Assembly: GCA_900769385.1 (NCBI GenBank)
Contig: CAAGGO010000308.1
Span: 1-5,065 of the forward strand
DNA: 5,065 bases
From: Rikenellaceae bacterium
Lineage (GTDB): Bacteria > Bacteroidota > Bacteroidia > Bacteroidales > UBA932
Direction: 5' to 3'
Under the pieces are notes generated by a model, which saw only the letters and a list, made by a program, of their open reading frames with translations, did no database searches and was not told where the DNA came from. Positions 1-5,065 of the stretch are shown here, piece by piece. A program made the position numbers and the translations under genes. The stretch's first letter is position 1; every line of letters starts with the position of its first letter.

Positions 1-21
1 TACACGACGCTCTTCCGATCT
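1..21 (+). other. Illumina sequencing adapter remnant (artefact)
   Basis: These 21 bases, beginning TACACGACGC and ending TTCCGATCT, match the 3' end of the Illumina TruSeq universal/read-1 adapter as I know it. They end three bases before the kdsB start codon. This is library-derived sequence left on a contig end, not genomic DNA, so the true upstream region of kdsB (promoter, preceding gene) is not in this window. No biological feature should be called here. Confidence 0.97.
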
Positions 22-24
22 ATT

Positions 25-780
25 ATGAGAATATTGGCTTTGATACCTGCCAGATACGGCTCCTCCCGTTTCCCGGGGAAACCGTTGGCGCTAGTGCACG
101 GGAAACCTATGATACAGAGAGTTTATGAGCAGACCGTAAAGGCATTTCCCAATGCCTGTGTTGCAACAGATGACAGTAGGATATATGATGCGGTAAAGGC
201 TTTTGGAGGAAAAGTTGTAATGACTTCAAGCAGCCACAACAGCGGAACGGACAGATGTTTTGAAGCCTGGGCAAACTATGAGAAAGAGAGCGGGGAGAGT
301 TTTGACGTGGTGATAAACGTTCAGGGAGACGAACCATATATAAGGCCGGAGCAGCTGATGCAGCTGGGCAAATGTTTTGAGGACCCTTCCGTTGAACTTG
401 CAACCCTTGTAAAAAGGGTAAAGGACAAGGAGGAGCTTTTCAACCCAAATTCTCCCAAAGTTATCATTGATAAAGACAGCAACGCAATCTACTTCAGCCG
501 CACCCCAATACCATACAGCAGGGATGTGGAGATTACAGACGAATACGTGAAAGAGACCCCTTTCTACCGCCACATTGGGTTGTACGGTTACAGAACCTCT
601 ACTTTAGCTAGAATTTGTGCCATGCCACAAAGTTTTCTGGAAAAAACAGAGAAGCTTGAACAGCTCAGGTGGATAGAGAATGGGCTGAAAATCAGAGTGG
701 CTGAAACACAATACGAAACTCACGCCGTTGACACATTGGAAGATTTGGATTTCATCAATTCCAAAACTGATTGGAATTAG
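25..780 (+). CDS. kdsB: 3-deoxy-manno-octulosonate cytidylyltransferase (CMP-KDO synthetase)
   Basis: This cytoplasmic enzyme couples CTP with KDO to give CMP-KDO and pyrophosphate, the activated sugar used by KDO transferases to build the lipopolysaccharide inner core. The 251-aa product is essentially full length (E. coli KdsB is about 248 aa). Visible motifs are the N-terminal nucleotide-binding loop IPARYGSSRFPGKP (residues 7-20, with R10 and K19), VQGDEP (99-104, D102 a likely metal ligand), FSRTPIPYSR near the middle, RHIGLYGYR (182-190), EKLEQLRW (209-216) and VDTLEDL (235-241, D236 the probable second metal ligand). The ATG at 25 is chosen because the family's conserved N-terminus follows it directly. 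Only three native bases precede it before adapter sequence, so its promoter and operon context are unknown. The last codons form half of an inverted repeat (757-778). Function is assigned by motif recognition and is very secure. Confidence 0.97.
   Translation: MRILALIPARYGSSRFPGKPLALVHGKPMIQRVYEQTVKAFPNACVATDDSRIYDAVKAFGGKVVMTSSSHNSGTDRCFEAWANYEKESGESFDVVINVQGDEPYIRPEQLMQLGKCFEDPSVELATLVKRVKDKEELFNPNSPKVIIDKDSNAIYFSRTPIPYSRDVEITDEYVKETPFYRHIGLYGYRTSTLARICAMPQSFLEKTEKLEQLRWIENGLKIRVAETQYETHAVDTLEDLDFINSKTDWN
757..778. repeat. Perfect 8-bp inverted repeat over the kdsB stop codon
   Basis: The left arm AATTCCAA (757-764) and right arm TTGGAATT (771-778) are exact reverse complements, separated by six bases (765-770). 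The right arm ends on the first base of the kdsB TAG, and the -7 box of the next gene starts four bases later. It could be a weak A/T-rich hairpin at the kdsB 3' end, or an operator in the -10 to -35 interval of the downstream promoter. It lacks a GC-rich stem and a clean T tract, so I do not call it a terminator. Chance is possible because the bases also encode the last residues of KdsB. Confidence 0.5.
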
Positions 781-781
781 C

Positions 782-789
782 TATATTTG
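782..789 (+). promoter_or_regulatory. Bacteroidetes -7 promoter box (TATATTTG) for the lipoprotein gene
   Basis: TATATTTG matches the Bacteroidetes primary-sigma -7 consensus TAnnTTTG exactly. It starts two bases after the kdsB stop, which would put transcription start near 795 and give a leader of roughly 35-40 bases. No clear -33 TTG lies at the usual spacing; the region about 19-21 bases upstream (near 758-763) is only T-rich and belongs to the inverted repeat. Bases 803-831 just before the ATG contain no G, so the start region should be largely unstructured, as expected for well-translated genes in this phylum, which rarely uses Shine-Dalgarno pairing. Confidence 0.65.
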
Positions 790-831
790 TACGATTTAAT
801 TGAAATTAACAACAATTCAAACTTACTTAAT

Positions 832-2487
832 ATGAGAAAACACTTTTTAATGATTGCCTGCATGGCTCTAATGCTTGCGGCTTGTGGTAATCCGTCTAAA
901 ATGGCTAAACTTGCCGAGATGGTAAACATAGAGTGCACTCCTGAGGTTTTGGAGGCTGTAAACGGTAAAATTACTGCCCAGTATTCTGTAGAGTTCCCTG
1001 CAAAATACTTCATCAGCGAGGCTATCCTTGACATTACCCCTGTTATGGTTTACGAGGGTGGTGAGGTTGCAGGTCCTGTATTCACTCTACAGGGTGACAA
1101 AGTAATGGACAACAACAACGTTATCTCTTACAAAAACGGCGGTAAAGCTTCTAAAGCTGTAGTATTTGACTACAAACCCGGCATGGAGAAAGCTGTTCTT
1201 GAGTTGAGAGCAACTGTATACAACTCAAGTAAAACAAAAAAATACGAGTTCCCTATCAACTTCAAGATTGCTGACGGTACAAACTGCACTTACATGCTTG
1301 TAAAACTTGAGGGTACACCTTCAATGGAGGCAGACAACTACCAGAAGATTATAAGAGAGACCAAAGAGTCACAGATCCTTTACACTATCAACCAGTCTAA
1401 CGTAAGAAACAACCAGCTTAAATCTGAGCAGATGAAAGATTTTCAGCAGTTCCTTTCAGCAGCCGACAAAGATGAGCGCAGAACAATTGTTTCAAATGAC
1501 ATCATTGCTTACGCATCACCAGACGGATCTGAAAATTTGAACAGCAAACTTTCTCACAACAGAGCAAAATCTGCAGAGAAAGCTTTTGTTAAAGTTATCT
1601 CCAAAAAAGCGAAAGTTAAAGACATTCCTCTAAACATCTCGGAGATTTCAGAGGACTGGGAGGGTTTCCAGGAGTTGGTTTCTGCTTCAGATATCCAGGA
1701 CAAGGAGCTTATCCTTCGCGTTCTTTCAATGTACTCAGATCCAGTTGTAAGGGAGCGTGAGATCAAAAATATGTCAGCTGTATTCCAGACATTGGCTAAA
1801 GAGGTTCTTCCTGCATTGCGCAGATCAAGACTTATTGCCAACGTAGATTACAAAAACTGGACTGACGAGGAGCTTACACAGCTGATCAACGACAACATCA
1901 ACGAGTTGGATGAGGAAGCTCTTCTTTATGGTGCAACTTTGTTTGACAAAGCTTCAGCTAAAGCTGAGATCTACAAAGCAGCTGCTAAAAACTACAACAG
2001 CAGCAGAGCTTACAACAACCTTGCAGCTCTAAGCCTCAAAGAGGGTAAAACTGCTGACGCTAAAGCTTACCTTGCTAAAATGAACAACAAAACTGCAAGC
2101 TACTACAACAACATGGCAGTAGTTGCAATGCAGGAGGCTAACTACGATGCAGCTGCAGAGAACCTTGCTAAAGCTGGTGACCTTAAAGAGGCTAAAGAGA
2201 ACATGGGTGCTCTTCTAATCCTTAAAGGTGACTACAAAGGTGCAGTTGCAGCTTTGAACGGTGCAAACTCATACAATGAGGCTCTTGCAAACGTTCTTAC
2301 AAACAACCTAAGCAAAGCTTCTTCTATCCTTGCAAATGCAAAATGCGCTTGCAAATCATACTTGAAAGCTGTAATTGCTGCACGTCAGGGCAACAACAGC
2401 CAGGCTAAAGAGCTTTTGGAGGTTGCTAAGAAAGACGAGAAATTGGCTAAGAGAGCAGCTAACGACATTGAGTTTGCAAAACTATAA
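832..2487 (+). CDS. Envelope lipoprotein with OmpA-like module and C-terminal TPR-like repeats
   Basis: The 551-aa product is a predicted lipoprotein: a basic N-terminus (MRKH), a hydrophobic stretch and a lipobox LAAC with lipidated Cys18. Residues about 30-155 look beta-rich. Residues about 181-310 resemble an OmpA C-terminal module, with ASPDGSENLN (228-237) followed by KLSHNRA (239-245). The canonical TD..G Asp position is Ser229 here, while Arg244 of the RA motif is kept. A following EDWEGF segment and an LPALRRS segment resemble what I recall of Bacteroidetes DUF3868/OmpA-like envelope proteins. From about residue 388 to the end, Ala/Lys/Asn-rich helical pairs (e.g. AYNNLAALSLKEGKTADAKA) form about five degenerate TPR-like repeats. 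The ATG at 832 is preferred over an in-frame TTG at 787, which overlaps the promoter and would bury the signal peptide. Codon use is strongly biased (Lys nearly all AAA, with about five AAG), suggesting high expression. A probable role is an abundant outer-membrane, periplasm-facing structural or scaffolding protein; the exact function is unknown. Confidence 0.85.
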   Translation: MRKHFLMIACMALMLAACGNPSKMAKLAEMVNIECTPEVLEAVNGKITAQYSVEFPAKYFISEAILDITPVMVYEGGEVAGPVFTLQGDKVMDNNNVISYKNGGKASKAVVFDYKPGMEKAVLELRATVYNSSKTKKYEFPINFKIADGTNCTYMLVKLEGTPSMEADNYQKIIRETKESQILYTINQSNVRNNQLKSEQMKDFQQFLSAADKDERRTIVSNDIIAYASPDGSENLNSKLSHNRAKSAEKAFVKVISKKAKVKDIPLNISEISEDWEGFQELVSASDIQDKELILRVLSMYSDPVVREREIKNMSAVFQTLAKEVLPALRRSRLIANVDYKNWTDEELTQLINDNINELDEEALLYGATLFDKASAKAEIYKAAAKNYNSSRAYNNLAALSLKEGKTADAKAYLAKMNNKTASYYNNMAVVAMQEANYDAAAENLAKAGDLKEAKENMGALLILKGDYKGAVAALNGANSYNEALANVLTNNLSKASSILANAKCACKSYLKAVIAARQGNNSQAKELLEVAKKDEKLAKRAANDIEFAKL

Positions 2488-2512
2488 TAACTCACTTGTC
2501 TTACAAGATACG

Positions 2513-2545
2513 GAGGGCAGCCCTTGCGGGTTGCCCTCTTTCTTT
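2513..2545 (+). terminator. Intrinsic (Rho-independent) terminator after the lipoprotein gene
   Basis: An 11-bp GC-rich stem pairs GAGGGCAGCCC (2513-2523) with GGGTTGCCCTC (2528-2538), with one G-T wobble, around the 4-base loop TTGC. It is followed directly by TTTCTTT (2539-2545). It lies 25 bases after the lipoprotein stop and before the next promoter box, so it should end the lipoprotein transcript and separate it from the glycosyltransferase unit. The stem reads in the + direction; the opposite side has no comparable T run, so it is probably one-way. Confidence 0.93.
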
Positions 2546-2609
2546 ATTATGCATATCCAACTGCAGAGAGTTCCATCATTGAAGTTTTCTAAAACACGTT
2601 TATGTTCAT

Positions 2610-2617
2610 TATATTTG
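2610..2617 (+). promoter_or_regulatory. Bacteroidetes -7 promoter box (TATATTTG) for the glycosyltransferase unit
   Basis: This is an exact match to TAnnTTTG, with the same eight bases as the box before the lipoprotein gene. It lies between the terminator and the glycosyltransferase ATG, which is 46 bases downstream, so transcription would start near 2622-2625. The -33 element is not clear; a TTTT run at 2585-2588 lies about 21 bases upstream. It probably drives both the glycosyltransferase and the closely spaced peptidase gene. Confidence 0.6.
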
Positions 2618-2663
2618 CGAAAATGCACATTGACGCACAAGATCAAATTAACAGATTATCGAT

Positions 2664-4019
2664 ATGGGCAAGAGACTTGCGGTTTTTACAAATACATTCC
2701 CTTACGGGAAAGGGGAGACATTTCTGGAAGACGAAATAAATTATACAGCAAAGGAGTTTGAGAAGGTGGAGATATTCCCTTTGTACATTCCCAAAGGCAA
2801 GGACGGAGAAATGGTGCGCAAAGTACCTCAGAATGTGCTGGTACATTCCCCTTTGCTGAGGAGTGACCATAAAGACAAAAAAGCCCTCCTTACTGATGGT
2901 CTGCTGAATTTTGCTCCAATAGGATTTGCAATAAAGGAATTCATCGGGAAGAAAATATACTCAAGCAGGCAGAAGATGTGGCTGTGGGGAACATATCTGT
3001 GCACTCTACGCTCAATTTTGGGGAACAGGGGGAGGATGAAGGAGATTCTGCAAACTCTTGAGGAGTGCAGTGCCGCATATTTCTACTGGGGAGACAAATC
3101 GGCCCTTGCAATCCCTTTCCTGAAGAGGAAACTTAAAAACATCCCTGCATTTGTGGTAAGGTTCCACGGCTCTGATGTTTATGAAGAGGCCAAAGGGTTC
3201 CTTCCGTTCAGGGAGATGCTCTACAAGGCAGTTGACTATGCCGTTCCAATCTCTGACAACGGGAAAGAGTATATAGAGAAAAACTACACCAACCAGCCAA
3301 AAGAGATTAAAGTTTTCAGGCTTGGAAGCTCGTACCACAGTGATGCCTGTCCAAACCTGGGGGCTCCAGTGCCGCTTAAGGAGAACCAGGTGGATTCTAC
3401 GGGGGCATACAATATTATAAGCTGCTCAAATGTAATTGAATTGAAAAGGATACACCTTATAGCAGGCGCCTTCATCCTTCTGGAACAGGACAGGGAGCTT
3501 GCGGCAGCAATTAAGGAGAAAGGAATAAACCACCTTTGCTGGACCCATATTGGGGACGGTCCGCTGCTTGAACCAATAAAGGAGTATCTTATGCAGAACG
3601 GCCCCGCAGAGGAGGATGCGGAAAACTCAACCCCAATTGCATTCAATTTCCTTGGTGCAATGCCACACAGTCAGGTACTGGAATATTACCAGACCCATTA
3701 TACAGACCTGTTTGTGCAGGTGAGCCGCTCAGAGGGAATCCCGGTTTCAATTATGGAGGCCCTTTCATACGGCACACCTGTAATGGCCACTAATGTTGGT
3801 GGTGTTGCTGAGCTGCTGCCTCATGGATGCGGCTGCGGGAAACTGCTCCCTAAGGAGCTTACCGCAGAACTCCTTGCACACGAACTGAAGGAGTGGATAC
3901 TTGAAAGCCTGCAGCTTCCGGAGTTTGACCTTGCCCTTGCCGCCCGCCGCCAGTGGGAAGAGAAGTGGGACTGCAGGAAAAACTACACGGCATTTGCCAA
4001 ATTCCTGGCCTCATTATAG
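2664..4019 (+). CDS. GT4-family glycosyltransferase (GT-B fold)
   Basis: The 451-aa protein looks like a retaining GT-B glycosyltransferase of the GT4 (glycosyl transferase group 1) type, which moves a sugar from a nucleotide-sugar donor to a growing glycan. The N-terminal half has a glycine-containing loop and acidic stretch typical of the acceptor domain (FPYGKGETFLEDEI, residues about 12-25) and HGSD (168-171). The C-terminal donor-binding half has SCSNVIELKR (253-262, K261 in the usual phosphate-contacting position), FNFLGAMPHS (from 327) and the diagnostic EX7E motif with E357 and E365 in SRSEGIPVSIMEAL, followed by GTPVMATNVGG. There is no signal peptide or obvious membrane segment, so it acts on the cytoplasmic side of the inner membrane. 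It is somewhat longer than many GT4 enzymes. Its own promoter and the nearby kdsB fit LPS, O-antigen or surface polysaccharide synthesis, but donor and acceptor cannot be read from sequence. The ATG at 2664 gives a natural N-terminus; no Shine-Dalgarno sequence is visible. Confidence 0.9.
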   Translation: MGKRLAVFTNTFPYGKGETFLEDEINYTAKEFEKVEIFPLYIPKGKDGEMVRKVPQNVLVHSPLLRSDHKDKKALLTDGLLNFAPIGFAIKEFIGKKIYSSRQKMWLWGTYLCTLRSILGNRGRMKEILQTLEECSAAYFYWGDKSALAIPFLKRKLKNIPAFVVRFHGSDVYEEAKGFLPFREMLYKAVDYAVPISDNGKEYIEKNYTNQPKEIKVFRLGSSYHSDACPNLGAPVPLKENQVDSTGAYNIISCSNVIELKRIHLIAGAFILLEQDRELAAAIKEKGINHLCWTHIGDGPLLEPIKEYLMQNGPAEEDAENSTPIAFNFLGAMPHSQVLEYYQTHYTDLFVQVSRSEGIPVSIMEALSYGTPVMATNVGGVAELLPHGCGCGKLLPKELTAELLAHELKEWILESLQLPEFDLALAARRQWEEKWDCRKNYTAFAKFLASL

Positions 4020-4042
4020 CAAGAAAAACAAATACACTATAT

Positions 4043-5065
4043 ATGAAAAAACTATTGCTCACACTTGTTGCCCTAACGGGTTGTTTATTTGCAAATGGTG
4101 AAACTATGAAAATAAACAGATTCAAATACGCCGGTCCTTATGTGGTAAGCCAGCCATATATGGCAGACCAGACTGATGTAAACGGTAAAACTTACGCTCA
4201 GAAGGGGATTTTGGAGACATACCTTTCATTCTCCGCTCTGGAGAGTGCCCCATATGTGGAGGCCACTCCTGCCAATGCCCCTGAAAATTCCCTTAACCTC
4301 ATTGGATTCACCCTTAAAAATGCAAGATTTGCCAAAGGTGAAATAAATGTGGAGGGTGTGGAGAAATATGCTGTATATGTAAACGGCAAAAAATTGTCGG
4401 GAGGAAAACTGGAACTCATCCCTGCCTCCCACTCAATTGTGGTAAAATATGTTGCACAGAAAGATGCTCCCCAGATAAGCATTGAGTGCCAGCAGGACGG
4501 TATCCTTTCATTGAGGGAAGACGGGTACAGGGACTACACCCTGCAAGATGTGCTTCACGGAACAAGATTTGGCGGAGTTTCCCTTTCGCCGGACGGCAAA
4601 TACCTTATAACCAACTATTCAACTGCTCTTCCCGACGGTAAAAGCGAGCGCAGCACCACCCTTACAGAGCTGGCAACAGGAAATGTTTCCACCCCAATTG
4701 GCCAGGGAGCCAGATGGATGCCAAAGAGCAACCTTTACTACTACACCCAAACCGCTGCCCACGGCCAGAGGAATATCATTACAGTAAATCCGGCGACAGG
4801 AAAAGAGAGCATTTTTGCTGCCAATATTCCCGATGGTTCATTCATCATCTCCCCAACAGAAGATTACCTTCTTTACACACTGGAGCAGAAAGGGCCACAG
4901 GAGAGGGATGAAATTTACCAGGTACTTGAACCGGATGACCGCCAGAGCGGATGGCGCAACCGTACTTACCTTACAAAATATGATATTGCAAGCGGACTTA
5001 TGCAGCCTCTTACATTCGGATACAGGAACATTTGGGCAACGGACATCTCTGCTGACGGCAAAAAA
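4043..5065 (+). CDS. Secreted S9-type (prolyl oligopeptidase family) peptidase, N-terminal part
   Basis: The frame from ATG 4043 stays open for 341 codons to the window edge, so the gene is cut off at its 3' end. The N-terminus MKKLLLTLVAL is a short export signal followed by TGC, which gives a possible lipobox LTGC (Cys14); cleavage by signal peptidase I after LFA (residues 15-17) is the alternative. The rest has beta-propeller features of S9 peptidases: YRDYTLQDVLHGTRFGGVSLSPDGKYL, with the blade motif SPDGK at 182-186, and a second blade ending ISADGKK at the edge. The catalytic alpha/beta-hydrolase domain with its Ser-Asp-His triad should lie downstream and is not visible. Such enzymes in Bacteroidales release di- or oligopeptides in the periplasm or at the outer membrane. 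The start is 23 bases after the glycosyltransferase stop with no terminator or -7 box between, so co-transcription is likely. The S9 subfamily cannot be decided; a non-peptidase beta-propeller protein is a less likely alternative. Confidence 0.78.
   Translation, partial: MKKLLLTLVALTGCLFANGETMKINRFKYAGPYVVSQPYMADQTDVNGKTYAQKGILETYLSFSALESAPYVEATPANAPENSLNLIGFTLKNARFAKGEINVEGVEKYAVYVNGKKLSGGKLELIPASHSIVVKYVAQKDAPQISIECQQDGILSLREDGYRDYTLQDVLHGTRFGGVSLSPDGKYLITNYSTALPDGKSERSTTLTELATGNVSTPIGQGARWMPKSNLYYYTQTAAHGQRNIITVNPATGKESIFAANIPDGSFIISPTEDYLLYTLEQKGPQERDEIYQVLEPDDRQSGWRNRTYLTKYDIASGLMQPLTFGYRNIWATDISADGKK

Noticed and set aside
787..831. In-frame TTG start giving a 15-residue longer lipoprotein
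   Set aside because: The TTG lies within the TATATTTG promoter box, upstream of the expected transcript start, and the extension would put polar residues before a textbook lipoprotein signal.
1930..2480. Possible DNA-level tandem repeat in the 3' part of the lipoprotein gene
   Set aside because: The repeated look comes from recurrent Ala-Lys codon pairs (GCT, AAA) in helical repeats; no fixed-length nucleotide unit is seen.
2584..2595. Short near-palindrome GTTTT-CT-AAAAC upstream of the glycosyltransferase promoter
   Set aside because: Five-base A/T-rich arms are expected by chance in such intergenic DNA, and it shares no sequence with the palindrome at 757-778.
2375..2761. Open frame of 128 codons across the lipoprotein end, terminator and glycosyltransferase start
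   Set aside because: It runs through the terminator hairpin and promoter, overlaps two well-supported genes in another frame and has no recognisable domain.
3284..3646. Minus-strand open frames inside the glycosyltransferase and other genes
   Set aside because: They lie wholly opposite genes with clear family motifs and have no recognisable motifs or start context of their own.
4020..4042. Separate promoter or terminator between the glycosyltransferase and the peptidase
   Set aside because: The 23 bases are A-rich with no TAnnTTTG match and no hairpin.
3859..4125. Open frames on both strands across the glycosyltransferase-peptidase junction
   Set aside because: They overlap the end of the glycosyltransferase and the signal peptide of the S9 protein, whose own frames carry the conserved features.

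Overview
The window reads as a cell-envelope segment from a Bacteroidales/Bacteroidetes chromosome. Two intergenic regions carry the Bacteroidetes -7 promoter box (TAnnTTTG, both as TATATTTG). No gene has a clear Shine-Dalgarno sequence, and leaders are A/T-rich. The protein types also fit: a KDO-activating enzyme, an OmpA-like/TPR lipoprotein and an S9 peptidase. Genus cannot be fixed from the sequence alone.

Layout (all genes on the + strand): positions 1-21 are not biological; they match the 3' end of the Illumina TruSeq read-1 adapter and mark an untrimmed contig end. kdsB (25-780) is complete and makes CMP-KDO for lipopolysaccharide. A perfect 8-bp inverted repeat sits on its stop codon, and a -7 box at 782-789 follows at once, giving the next gene its own promoter. 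That gene (832-2487) encodes a 551-aa lipoprotein: a beta-rich N-terminal region, an OmpA-C-like module with a variant peptidoglycan-binding loop, and a C-terminal set of degenerate TPR-like helices. Its biased codon use suggests high expression. A strong intrinsic terminator (2513-2545) closes this unit. A second -7 box (2610-2617) precedes a GT4-type glycosyltransferase (2664-4019). After 23 bases comes a secreted S9-type peptidase gene (4043 to the window end), of which only the signal peptide and part of the beta-propeller are present; it is probably co-transcribed with the glycosyltransferase.

Together the genes point to outer-envelope work: KDO activation, sugar transfer to a surface glycan, an abundant envelope lipoprotein and periplasmic/outer-membrane peptide degradation. 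They look like neighbouring transcription units rather than one dedicated pathway. I found no mobile element, CRISPR array, tRNA, rRNA or convincing novel system. The points most worth a second look are the adapter remnant, the variant OmpA-like loop combined with TPRs, and the palindrome overlapping the kdsB stop and lipoprotein promoter. No stretch longer than 300 bases lacks a gene.
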